From the NCBI GenBank assembly GCA_964385045.1, contig CAYLNM010000024.1, forward strand, positions 1 through 37,826: a stretch of DNA of 37,826 nt, read 5' to 3'. Below the pieces are notes generated by a model. The model was given only the letters and a program-made list of their open reading frames with translations. It ran no database searches and was not told where the DNA came from. The first letter of the stretch is position 1, and every line of letters begins with the position of its first letter. The stretch comes from CAYLNM01 sp964385045. Its GTDB lineage: Bacteria; Planctomycetota; Phycisphaerae; Phycisphaerales; SM1A02. This document shows positions 17,180 through 24,675 of this stretch, in pieces. A program made the position numbers and the translations under genes.

Positions 17180-18541
17180 TCAGTCGACGAGCGTCATGTA
17201 CAGCTTGAACGTGAAGTCGTCGGTGGCCATGTCCTTCCAGCGGATCCCCAGCTTGGCCTCCTTCCTGACCATCTCCCAGAGTTGTGGGCGCACGGTGCGG
17301 TCGATGCTGAAGGCGTACTCGTCCCGGTCGGTGGTGAAGGGCACGTTGTGCTCGTGTCGGAGCTCGAGCGGGAAGTTCCGGGCGCGGAGCTCCGACTCGG
17401 GCACGACCTTGAATCCGTGCTGGTCGAGCACCTTCTTTCGAACCTCCTCCGCCCCCAGCCGTGACTTGACCACCACGAAGAACTGATTCGCTCGCTCGAA
17501 GTGCTCCGGCGCGAGCTCGACCATGTGCGGGCGCCCCGGCTGACCGCGGACGAAGTCGAGCGAGAGATACGAGTCCTCCCGGCCCGCGGTGGCAAGGGGG
17601 CGAATGCGATCCCGGAGATCGAGAATGCCTGGCAGCGGCTGGTCATGGTCGTAGCGAACCCATGGATCGATGCCTTGCTCCGGCTGGATCGCCGACAGCG
17701 AGGCGAGGGTCTCCGAGAGGATCGACCACGCCTCCCACGGCGTGACCACTGCCCGGTCCCGGATCGCCGCAAGCCGGTTCACGGCCACTGAGAGCGCCTG
17801 CAGCCGCAGCATCTCCCGCAGCTGCTCGCCGCCGACATGACCGAAGCCGGGACCGCGGCTGGTCACCCGGGCCGCGAGATCGTCGCGACACTTGGAGAGG
17901 ACCTCGAGCAGCCCGAAGACCGCGTCTCGAAGCTCCGGCGATCCGGAGAGGGTCAGGCACGGCGGCGCGAAGGTCGAATCCAGGCGCAGCGACGGACCCG
18001 CTCCCGTGGCGTCCGTCATCAGCCGCAGGAGCGGCAGCACCTCGAGCCGGGTCGCGTCGTCGCCCTCGCGGATCAGCCGGCCGTTGAGCCGACGGACGGT
18101 GATCCGGGCTCGCGCCCCGCCGGTGTTCTCGTCCGACCAGTCCTCCTCTCCGAGGACGTACACCTCCCGCTCGTTCGACTCGACCGGCGCGTCGGCCGAC
18201 ACGACGTTGCGATCATGTGGCCGCCAGATCGGGATCCCGAGTCGGACCTCAAGCCGCCCGCCTCGCATCTCCAGCGAGTCGTCCACCACCAGGTCGGGGA
18301 TCGAGGCGTTCGTCCCGAGCTCCACGTAGCGGCCGGAAGGCATCACGGCGCGGAGCGAGGTGATGCGCACGGTCCGCTTCGCGAGGGCGTCCTCGGCGAC
18401 CTTGAGCTCGATGACCCCGTACGGGTACGGCATCGCGAATCGCCGATCGAGCTCGCGACCCTCGAGGATCTCGCGGCTGAGCCACTGAAGGTGATGCGGG
18501 CGAAGGTGGAGCCCCTCGTGCCAGTGGATGTCGCTGCGCAT
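17180..18541 (-). CDS. tssK: TssK, T6SS baseplate protein
   Basis: The product is 453 residues and starts with DIHWHEGLHLRPHHLQ, the characteristic N-terminal motif of TssK (ImpJ/VasE). TssK trimers connect the TssEFG baseplate wedges to the TssL/TssM membrane complex in the cytoplasm. The length is as usual for the family, and C-terminal stretches such as EYAFSIDRT fit too. ATG 18541 begins right at the motif and has GGGAGA about 8 bases upstream; a longer frame reaches 18727 but is Arg-rich and unlike a gene. In many clusters tssK sits with tssL and tssM. Here it is alone on the - strand, convergent with the amidase gene and divergent from the sigma factor. Confidence 0.95.
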   Translation of the reverse strand: MRSDIHWHEGLHLRPHHLQWLSREILEGRELDRRFAMPYPYGVIELKVAEDALAKRTVRITSLRAVMPSGRYVELGTNASIPDLVVDDSLEMRGGRLEVRLGIPIWRPHDRNVVSADAPVESNEREVYVLGEEDWSDENTGGARARITVRRLNGRLIREGDDATRLEVLPLLRLMTDATGAGPSLRLDSTFAPPCLTLSGSPELRDAVFGLLEVLSKCRDDLAARVTSRGPGFGHVGGEQLREMLRLQALSVAVNRLAAIRDRAVVTPWEAWSILSETLASLSAIQPEQGIDPWVRYDHDQPLPGILDLRDRIRPLATAGREDSYLSLDFVRGQPGRPHMVELAPEHFERANQFFVVVKSRLGAEEVRKKVLDQHGFKVVPESELRARNFPLELRHEHNVPFTTDRDEYAFSIDRTVRPQLWEMVRKEAKLGIRWKDMATDDFTFKLYMTLVD

Positions 18542-18835
18542 GAGCTCGTCTCCCGTCGGCCCCCCCGGATCGTTCCGCTCGTCTCCTCCGGACGGTATGC
18601 GGAACAGCCAGCGGTGCCTGCGTGGAATGGCGAGAGACCTCGCCGAGCCGCCAGGGTCCCGGCGACTCGCCCTCGGCGTCGTTGGCCTCGAGTCTCGAGC
18701 CGCGAGTATACCGGCGGCGATCCGCAATCACCCCGAGGGACGATGGCTCCGGGGAACCGGCTGCGGGCCCCGACCGTGGCCGCACGGGCCCCGCGGCGTC
18801 GCTCCACGGACGGGTCGGAGGCAGGCCGCGAACCC

Positions 18836-18864
18836 TGTTCAGGGGACACTCCACCGCTTATATT
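18836..18864 (+). promoter_or_regulatory. Possible promoter for the sigma factor gene
   Basis: TATATT (18859-18864) matches a -10 box in five of six positions and is striking in 70% GC DNA. TGTTCA lies 17 bases upstream (18836-18841) but is a poor -35. The start codon of the sigma gene is about 150 bases downstream. The assignment rests on base composition and spacing only. Confidence 0.35.
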
Positions 18865-18865
18865 C

Positions 18866-18997
18866 ATGAGTCCGCAAGGATGCCACGCACCGAAGGTATC
18901 GCTGCGTGGAGCGACCAACGCGAACGGAGTCGATGCCCGGCTCGCCATGACCCGTCCGGGTCGGGGCCGGACCGGTGGTCCCGCGGTCGAACCGTGA
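18866..18997 (+). other. 43-codon frame resembling a dispersed-repeat translation
   Basis: The frame reads from ATG 18866 to a TGA at 18995-18997 and contains VSLRGATNANGVDARLAMT. The pattern 'SLRGA...RLAMT' is, as I recall it, typical of spurious translations of short dispersed repeats in bacterial genomes rather than of real proteins. No ribosome binding site stands out. It may be a repeat element of the host genome; without the genome, copy number cannot be judged. Confidence 0.25.
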
Positions 18998-19012
18998 GCT
19001 TCCGGAGGCACC

Positions 19013-19642
19013 GTGAGTTCAGCCGACGAGCATGAGGAGGATGGACGGCGAACGGGCACCGCGCTGCCCGCGGGTGCCACGGCCACGGACTACCCCCCCG
19101 GCTTCCCCGAGCGCTACCGGGGGATGGTGGAGGCCCTCGCGTGGGTTGCCCACCAGCAGTGCGATCGACGGGTACCGGTGGAGGATCTCGCGGCGTACGG
19201 GCTGCTGGGCCTCGTCGAGGCGGCCGAGCGGTTCGATCCGACCCGAGGCGTGAAGTTCACGACCTTCGCGTACCCGCGCGTTCGCGGCGCGATCCTCGAC
19301 GGCCTCGCCGAGATGGCTCCGCTCCTCGAGCGGAGCGTCGCGCCCGCGGATCTGGACGCCCAGGCGGGCCCGCCACCGTCCGCTGAAGCCGCCTCGCCCC
19401 CCGCCCGACTCGCGGCCGCCGAGGCCCGGGCGCGGGTGGCGATGCTGGCGGGCCGGCTGCCCGAGCAGATGAGGGAGGTCCTGCACCTCGTCTACGTCTC
19501 CGGCCATACCCTGACCTCGGCGGGCGACCGCATGAGCCTGAGCACGTCCCGCGCTTCGCGGGTGCACCGCCAGGCGCTCGAGCAGCTCGCTGGGTTGCTG
19601 CGCCGGGACGGGGTCCTCGACGATCCGTCTCCGCCGGGCTGA
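19013..19642 (+). CDS. Sigma-70 family RNA polymerase sigma factor (FliA/WhiG-like)
   Basis: The product is 209 residues, GTG 19013 with GGAGG about 6 bases upstream. Region 2 is clear at about 55-105 (VEDLAAYGLLGLVEAAERFD and KFTTFAYPRVRGAILDGL), which resembles the flagellar/sporulation group. Region 3 is largely absent and replaced by an Ala/Pro linker. Region 4 has a helix-turn-helix at about 145-195 (LPEQMREVLHLVYVSGHTL, SRASRVHRQALEQL). It lies 75 bases upstream of tssA on the same strand and divergent from tssK, so it probably directs T6SS transcription. That role is inferred from position. No anti-sigma factor is recognised nearby. Confidence 0.9.
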   Translation: MSSADEHEEDGRRTGTALPAGATATDYPPGFPERYRGMVEALAWVAHQQCDRRVPVEDLAAYGLLGLVEAAERFDPTRGVKFTTFAYPRVRGAILDGLAEMAPLLERSVAPADLDAQAGPPPSAEAASPPARLAAAEARARVAMLAGRLPEQMREVLHLVYVSGHTLTSAGDRMSLSTSRASRVHRQALEQLAGLLRRDGVLDDPSPPG

Positions 19643-19717
19643 TCCCGGCTCTCCGGTCGGGCCCCCACCTCCGCGTCCGAACCTCGCCACTCCCATGCCT
19701 CCCGGGACCCACGAACC

Positions 19718-20896
19718 GTGCGATCCGACGACGTCATCGATCTTGAAGCACTCCTGGCCCCGATCTCCGACGAGAGCCCGACGGGCGCGATGCCGGATCG
19801 GACCACCGACGACACCTTCGGAATGATCACCGAAGCCGTGAAGGACGCGCGGAGCGCCGAGCGCGACGCGCAGTACGACCCCTCGCGCGCCGAGGTCATC
19901 CCCGCGGCATGGCGCCGGGTACGAGAGCACGGCACGAAGTTTCTTGCCGGCACCGCCAAGCATGGCGTCGTGGCGACGCACCTGCTGGTGGGACTGACCT
20001 ACGAGGACGGGCTGGCCGGATTCCGCGACGGCATGCGGCTGATCGAGGGCCTCGTCGATCGCCACTGGGACGGCATGTATCCCCCGGACTCGGGGGACGA
20101 GGAGGAGATCGATGATCGCGTCGCGGTGCTCGCTTCCAGCTGCGGCACCTCGACTGATCCCGGCCTCCTGCCCGAGAAGTTCCGTCAGCGGGCCGCGATC
20201 GTTCCGACCGAACCGGACGGCTGGCGTCGGGACGGACTGCCGGCGCTGGTGGACTATGCCCGGGCGGTCAAGCAGGGAGGCGGCGCGCTCGATCCCCTTC
20301 GGGCGGCGGCCAAGGCTGCGCCCGACGAGTTCTACCGGCAGCTTGCCGCGGACGTCGAGGAGGCCCGAGAGGTTCTGCGACGCACGCAGACTGCCCTCGA
20401 CGAGCGCTGCGGCCACGATCGATCCCCGTCGTTCGCGGTCCTCCTCGAGATGCTCGACGAGTTCCTCCGCGCGGCGAAGGACCTCGCGGGCGAACACCGC
20501 GTCGCCTTCGCCTCCCGCCCGCCGGACGAGCGGGCGGCCGCGGGAGACCACGACGAGTCCGGCGGGGCCGAGGCGCCGAGCGCCGGCACGTCCTCCGCTC
20601 GCACCGGTCCCATCCAGTCGCTGGACGAGGCGATCGACCGCCTGAAGCAGGTGGCGGACTACTTCCGCCGGACGCAGCCGCACAGCATCCTGCACTGGCA
20701 GCTCGACAAGTGCTGCGACTGGGGCCGGCAGAGCGCAGCGGAGCTGTTCGCCGACGAGAGCTACCAGGAGCTGATGGCTCGATTCGCCAAGGAGTCCTCT
20801 GCCGGCCGGGTCACGGTCAACTGGAAGAGAAGCGAGTCGAACGAGCAAGGCGACTCGGACACGACCTCCGGCGAGAAGCCCGCGTATCTGAGCTGA
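19718..20896 (+). CDS. tssA: TssA, T6SS sheath/baseplate organiser
   Basis: The product is 392 residues, GTG 19718. The N-terminus (DLEALLAPISDESPTG) is the typical opening of the ImpA_N domain, which continues to about residue 150 with HLLVGLTYEDGLAGFRDGM and DRHWDGMYP. A charged Ala-rich linker follows, and the C-terminal domain (about 300-375) has YFRRTQPHSILHWQLDKCCDWG, which resembles the C-terminal part of TssA/VasJ proteins. TssA proteins act in the cytoplasm on baseplate assembly and sheath/tube growth. It lies 75 bases after the sigma factor gene and is convergent with the PAAR gene. The length is in the family range. Confidence 0.93.
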   Translation: MRSDDVIDLEALLAPISDESPTGAMPDRTTDDTFGMITEAVKDARSAERDAQYDPSRAEVIPAAWRRVREHGTKFLAGTAKHGVVATHLLVGLTYEDGLAGFRDGMRLIEGLVDRHWDGMYPPDSGDEEEIDDRVAVLASSCGTSTDPGLLPEKFRQRAAIVPTEPDGWRRDGLPALVDYARAVKQGGGALDPLRAAAKAAPDEFYRQLAADVEEAREVLRRTQTALDERCGHDRSPSFAVLLEMLDEFLRAAKDLAGEHRVAFASRPPDERAAAGDHDESGGAEAPSAGTSSARTGPIQSLDEAIDRLKQVADYFRRTQPHSILHWQLDKCCDWGRQSAAELFADESYQELMARFAKESSAGRVTVNWKRSESNEQGDSDTTSGEKPAYLS

Positions 20897-20984
20897 GCGA
20901 CCGTCGCGGACACTCTGATCCGACCGCGGAGGCATTCTCGTCCGAGGTATCGGGGCCGAGCCGGTATCGCCTCGGCGGTCGCTC
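20895..20984. terminator. Nested inverted repeats between tssA and the PAAR gene
   Basis: GAGCGACCG (20895-20903) pairs perfectly with CGGTCGCTC (20976-20984). Inside, CCGAGG (20942-20947) pairs with CCTCGG (20970-20975), immediately next to the outer right arm. The structure begins at the tssA stop codon and lies between convergent genes, so it may act as a bidirectional terminator. It has no T-run and a large loop. Confidence 0.35.
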
Positions 20985-21112
20985 GTGATGGTGCCGATCG
21001 CGATCGCGATGCCGCACCCCGGCCCCCCGCAGTCGTCCGGATCTGTCGGCAAGGGGACCATGCACGCTCAGCAAGGCCGACTGCGCGGACCGTTTGCTCG
21101 CCCCGGGTCGCC

Positions 21113-21412
21113 TCAGCCGCCGATCAGAACCTGCGGACAGCCCATGACGATCACGCCGCCGTGCGCGGTCGGGTCGCCCATGCGGGCTGCCGGTCGATTG
21201 GCGATGAGCACGCTGGTGGAGCCCATCACGATCGAGTCGGGCGGTCCGACGCAGGTGCAGACACAGCCGATCGTGGCCGCCGGCATGCCGCCGATCAACA
21301 CGTTGGGGGCCCCGGGCGAGACGATCGGCCCGCCGACGTGCGGGACCGGCGGAGTCCCGGGCGTCACCATCGGGCAGGTGTGCATGTCTCCCATTCGGGC
21401 GGCGGGTTTCAT
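21113..21412 (-). CDS. PAAR-domain spike tip protein
   Basis: The product is 99 residues and consists of a PAAR domain alone. It opens KPAARMGDMHTCPM, has GGPIVSPGAPNVLIGGMPAA, and repeats the turn in ANRPAARMGDPTAHGG and VIVMGCPQVLIGG. His and Cys residues (His11, Cys13, and one in AHGG) fit the zinc site seen at the tip of PAAR cones. PAAR proteins cap the VgrG trimer and sharpen the spike; as no toxin domain is attached, cargo must be carried elsewhere. It is last in the vgrG operon, 30 bases after the DUF6931-like gene. The ATG at 21412 has only a weak ribosome binding site (GGAG, about 9 bases upstream). Confidence 0.95.
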   Translation of the reverse strand: MKPAARMGDMHTCPMVTPGTPPVPHVGGPIVSPGAPNVLIGGMPAATIGCVCTCVGPPDSIVMGSTSVLIANRPAARMGDPTAHGGVIVMGCPQVLIGG

Positions 21413-21442
21413 CGGACGGTGCTCCGGGAGCGAGTGATCGGA

Positions 21443-22126
21443 TCAGATGCCGGCCAGCGCCCGGGCGAGCGCGACGTACGGCTCCAGGGCCTCGTTCGGG
21501 AATTCACCCGGCTCGGTCGATTCGTCCGGCGCGGCGTCCGCGACATTCGCGACGCTCGGCGGCTTCGCCGAAGGCAGCGGCGAAGCGTTCGGCGCCTCCG
21601 AGGCTCCGCGAGCCGACGGCGTGTCTGGGCGGACGACCGCGCCCGTTGCCTCAGCGTTCGCCGAGAGCAGCACCGCACCCGTGACCATCTTCGGGACGAG
21701 GGCCGCGGGCGACGCACCGAACGCGGCGGCTCCGCCCGCGGCGGCCGCGGCGGTGGCCACGAACGACCCGGGGCCGGCCATGCCCGCTTCGGTGGCCGCG
21801 TCGGCGGCGAGTTCGGCCTTCAGCGGCGACGGCGCCTCGGCCCACCGGCGGCCCGCGTCGAGGGCCTTCGCCTCCGCCGGCGGAAGCATGGGCTCGATCC
21901 GCCCGACGCTCTCGGCGCCCCAGCTCACCGCCGTCTCCGGTGGCAGCCCTTCGCCCAGGATCCGGACCGCATCCTCACCAAGCCCGGCCGCGTGAAGCCG
22001 GTCGAGGACCTCGCTCGCCGCCATGGTCTCGGTGCCGAGCACGTCGGCCGCGTTCGGCGAGACCTCCGCCCGAGGGACGCCGTCGAAGCAGGGGCCGGCG
22101 GGAATGGGGAAAGGCAGGACGATCAT
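21443..22126 (-). CDS. DUF6931-like protein in the vgrG operon
   Basis: The product is 227 residues, ATG 22126 with TAGGAG about 7 bases upstream. Residues about 40-135 are helical and Ala-rich, with LPPETAVSWGAES, DAGRRWAEAPSPLKAELAADA and GSFVATAAAAAGG. This resembles the DUF6931 family found beside PAAR and VgrG genes, though I recall that family only roughly. The rest is an Ala/Pro/Ser-rich linker and a short C-terminal segment (LEPYVALARALAGI). The gene starts 10 bases after the lipase stop and ends 30 bases before PAAR. A role in loading cargo or PAAR is plausible, and immunity to the lipase is another possibility with no direct support. Confidence 0.6.
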   Translation of the reverse strand: MIVLPFPIPAGPCFDGVPRAEVSPNAADVLGTETMAASEVLDRLHAAGLGEDAVRILGEGLPPETAVSWGAESVGRIEPMLPPAEAKALDAGRRWAEAPSPLKAELAADAATEAGMAGPGSFVATAAAAAGGAAAFGASPAALVPKMVTGAVLLSANAEATGAVVRPDTPSARGASEAPNASPLPSAKPPSVANVADAAPDESTEPGEFPNEALEPYVALARALAGI

Positions 22127-22136
22127 GGCCCGGCTC

Positions 22137-23525
22137 CTACCACGTGGCGTTCCGGACGTGCGCCATGGCGTCGCTCGCGTCCGAGATCACCTGCGCGATC
22201 ATGCGCGAGTCCACGAGGCCAGCGGCATGCTCGACCCCGCTCAGCCGGCTGAGGCCCCCCGACGACCCTGCCGGCCCGAGGCCCTCCGCGCTCCGCAGGT
22301 CGACTGTACCGTCGCCGTCCTCGGACTCGCGGCGCTTTGGCCGAATCGCCCCGAGGATGTTCGTGTCCAGCGACAGTCCGACGACCGTCTCCACCTCGTC
22401 GCTGCTGACCACCCAGGTGTGCGGATGCCGATACGCCCCGACCTTCTCGTGGTAGAGACGGGCCGCCTTCACATTCTCGATGAGTCGCGACAGACGAAGC
22501 CCGGGATTGTCGTGAGTCTCGCTCGAGAGCACGCCTTCGATCTCGAGCTCCGGTTCGCGGTATCGCTCGTGGTTCACGAGACCGAGTGTTCCCGTGCGCT
22601 CGAGGTAGACCGCCCACGGATGACCGAGATGGAATGGACCTGGCCCCGCGGCCCGCTGCTCGACCTCTTCGCTCCACACCATCCACCGCAGCTCGGGCAC
22701 CGATGACCCGGCGTCCGGAAAGCGATCGGAGGGCATCAGCTGGAACAGACTCGGGACCCCGCACCCCAGGAATGCGAACTGATCGGCCGTGTTACCGAGA
22801 ATCCGACTGAGCACCGTGTCGGCCACGCCGTCGACGGGCCAGAGCTTCGCGCCCTGACCCAGTCGGAACGACGCGACCGCATCGGGCGTTCCGAACGTCG
22901 GCATCATGGTGTGAATGATCGCACCGATCATCGACTCGCCGAGCGTACCGGCATGACGCTCGCAGCATGCGGCACGGGTGACCAGACCGCCCATGCTGTG
23001 GGTGACGACCAGCGGCTTGCAGGCAAACTCATCGCGCTCGGCGATCTCTTCCTCGATGAAGGCGAGGAGCCGGCGCCCGTTCTCGCGGTTGTCCAGCCGC
23101 CAGTCGTAGCCGAACGCGAACACGACTCCCCCAACCGCCTCGAAGGCCTGCTGGAGCTCGACCAGCGCCTTTCCGTAGAACTTCCACGCGACCGTGCCCC
23201 AGCCTCGCGTCGTCCGACTCGAGAGTCGGGGCACCGCAAGCCCCGCGTCTTCACCCGACGCGGTCTCGTTCGCCGACTCCCGAATGGGCTCGGCCACCGT
23301 GAGGGTGGGATCGAAGAGCCGCATCCGCTTGTCCAGCGAACCCCAGGCGAGTCCAAGCATCGTCCCTTTCGAGTCGGGATCCCAGATCGGCGCTCCGGGC
23401 GGATCCGCCGACGTCTTCGCCGACCGGCGGAGGCGCGAGCCCATGATGCCGGGCACCACGATGATCGGCCAGGGGCGAATGTCGCACGAGTGGCGACCGT
23501 GACGGCTGGACGGAAACGCGGACAC
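22137..23525 (-). CDS. LCAT-like alpha/beta-hydrolase lipase, candidate T6SS effector
   Basis: The product is 462 residues, GTG 23525, starting 3 bases after the upstream chaperone-like gene stops. The N-terminus has WPIIVVPGIMGSRL (about 19-32), the usual opening of LCAT/phospholipase-type alpha/beta hydrolases. The nucleophile is Ser177 in VVTHSMGGLVTRA, with Thr in place of the first Gly of GxSxG. The likely acid is Asp405 in DGDGTVDLRS, and the likely base is His433 in VEHAAGL. FAFGYDWR (about 137-144) also matches the family. No signal peptide is seen. Its place between a DcrB-like chaperone and PAAR in the vgrG operon suggests an antibacterial phospholipase of the Tle kind. Substrate specificity is not visible. 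Confidence 0.85.
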   Translation of the reverse strand: MSAFPSSRHGRHSCDIRPWPIIVVPGIMGSRLRRSAKTSADPPGAPIWDPDSKGTMLGLAWGSLDKRMRLFDPTLTVAEPIRESANETASGEDAGLAVPRLSSRTTRGWGTVAWKFYGKALVELQQAFEAVGGVVFAFGYDWRLDNRENGRRLLAFIEEEIAERDEFACKPLVVTHSMGGLVTRAACCERHAGTLGESMIGAIIHTMMPTFGTPDAVASFRLGQGAKLWPVDGVADTVLSRILGNTADQFAFLGCGVPSLFQLMPSDRFPDAGSSVPELRWMVWSEEVEQRAAGPGPFHLGHPWAVYLERTGTLGLVNHERYREPELEIEGVLSSETHDNPGLRLSRLIENVKAARLYHEKVGAYRHPHTWVVSSDEVETVVGLSLDTNILGAIRPKRRESEDGDGTVDLRSAEGLGPAGSSGGLSRLSGVEHAAGLVDSRMIAQVISDASDAMAHVRNATW

Positions 23526-23528
23526 GGC

Positions 23529-23987
23529 TCATCCATCGCCGGCGCGCGGGTCGCGCACGCGAACGCCGTCGAGGAGGCGCCGCCACACCCGGACGATGTC
23601 GTCCGTGCGGGCAAGCGGCCCTTGCAGAAGCAGCAGCACCGCCTCCTCCGGCGATGCCTTGAGGGCTGCACCGTGGAGGATCAGCTGCTCCTCGCCACCG
23701 ATTTTCGCCTCCACGATGTCGATCCCGACGCCGCGCACCGTCTCGGTACGCTCCTGCAGGTCCTCGAACCCGCCGACCTCGCGCCAGAGGAGCACGCGTT
23801 CGTCGAGCAGTGGTTTCGCGGGAGCGTCGCGGACGGTGCGCACTCGAGTGGCATCGAGCGAGAGCGTCCCGGCAGCGTCGGCGAATCGGTAGTCGCTCGC
23901 GTCAGTCCAGCCGCGCGGCAGCACGAGACTCGCGTCGCCCACGCTGGCAGAGAGGCCGATGTCACGATGGGTGGGTTCAGGATCCAT
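23529..23987 (-). CDS. DcrB/DUF1795-like putative effector chaperone
   Basis: The product is 152 residues, ATG 23987. The order of elements fits DUF1795/DcrB (EagT6/EagR type): an opening strand with SLVLPRGWTDASDYRF, a middle segment RVLLWREVGGFEDLQERTE, IVEAKIGGEEQLILHGAALK, and a final helix DDIVRVWRRLLDGVRV. Eag chaperones bind hydrophobic parts of T6SS effectors and help load them on VgrG. The start overlaps the end of the LysM adaptor gene by 11 bases, and the lipase begins 3 bases after its stop, so the three are tightly coupled. The fold assignment is by eye and moderate in strength. It lacks a signal peptide, unlike DcrB itself. Confidence 0.6.
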   Translation of the reverse strand: MDPEPTHRDIGLSASVGDASLVLPRGWTDASDYRFADAAGTLSLDATRVRTVRDAPAKPLLDERVLLWREVGGFEDLQERTETVRGVGIDIVEAKIGGEEQLILHGAALKASPEEAVLLLLQGPLARTDDIVRVWRRLLDGVRVRDPRAGDG

Positions 23988-24648
23988 GTGTCCTCACGAG
24001 GTCTTCCGCCGTCACGTCGTCGAGCTCGCCGGTGACCGGCAGACCACGATGTTGCTGGAACTGCTTCACGGCCGCCTCGAGCGCCGACTCATCGTCGGCG
24101 GCTCCGAGAAATCCCAGATTGCGCAGGCGGGTCGCAGACCCGCTGGGGACATGGACCGGGTCGAGCCGACCGAACTGCAGCTCGTGCACGATCGCATCGT
24201 CGCCCTCGCCGACGCGCAGGGTCCCGGTACGGTCGGACGGACGCATCGGGGCGCGGACGACGCCGTCGTCCGGCACCGTGCCGCTCGTCGTCCGATCCTC
24301 GATCCGGAGCTCGAACGGCTTCCCGGACAGCGGCTTGCCGTTGAAGGCGAGCGCCATCTCGAACTCCAGGGGGATTCCCTTCCGACGAAAGCGGTGCCGC
24401 CGCTCCGTCGCGACGCTGGCTCGTCCTGGCCGGAGCGCGGGAACGTGCACGCGGTCCCCCGGCCGAAGGACATGCGGGGCACCGCGCTTCTCGCGTAGAT
24501 CCGCATTCTCGTGGTGGTTCCAGATCGTCTCCCAGAAATGCCCGGCGTGCTCGGCAATCGCGTGGATGCAGCCGTCCTCGCCGACCACCAGCTCCCCCGC
24601 GCCGACGGGGCCTGGTTCGCGCTGTCCGGGATGGGGATCCTGCGGCAT
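23977..24648 (-). CDS. LysM / beta-domain / peptidoglycan-binding-like protein, copy 3
   Basis: The product is 223 residues. The N-terminal domain (about 17-72: ELVVGEDGCIHAIAEHAGHF, HHENADLREKRG, LRPGDRVHVPA) is a LysM-type fold. ERRHRFRRKG (about 82-91) follows, then a beta-sandwich-like domain (EMALAFNGKPLSGKPFELRI, with PDDGVVRAPM), and a PG_binding_1-like domain (about 172-222: ATRLRNLGFLGAADDESALE, VKQFQQHRGLPVTGELDD). It matches copy 2 (14102-14737) in every part. It lies directly after vgrG (27 bases) and overlaps the chaperone-like gene by 11 bases, the expected place for a cargo adaptor. ATG 24648 is the first start in the frame; the first 15 residues are Pro/Gly-rich. Confidence 0.88.
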   Translation of the reverse strand: MPQDPHPGQREPGPVGAGELVVGEDGCIHAIAEHAGHFWETIWNHHENADLREKRGAPHVLRPGDRVHVPALRPGRASVATERRHRFRRKGIPLEFEMALAFNGKPLSGKPFELRIEDRTTSGTVPDDGVVRAPMRPSDRTGTLRVGEGDDAIVHELQFGRLDPVHVPSGSATRLRNLGFLGAADDESALEAAVKQFQQHRGLPVTGELDDVTAEDLVRTHGS

Positions 24649-24675
24649 GACAGCTGGTGGGGGACGGGCGGCGGA

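Larger units (their letters stand above)
18542..19012. other. Divergent intergenic region between tssK and the sigma factor gene
   Basis: About 470 bases that should hold the promoters for tssK (leftward) and for the sigma factor and tssA (rightward). The most AT-rich spot is TATATT at 18859-18864. A 43-codon frame at 18866-18997 is described separately. The rest shows no recognisable gene or RNA. Confidence 0.55.

Noticed and set aside
21443..22126. Immunity protein for the lipase
   Set aside because: It has no signal peptide or lipid anchor, as would be usual for immunity to a periplasm-acting lipase, and the pattern fits a T6SS accessory family better.
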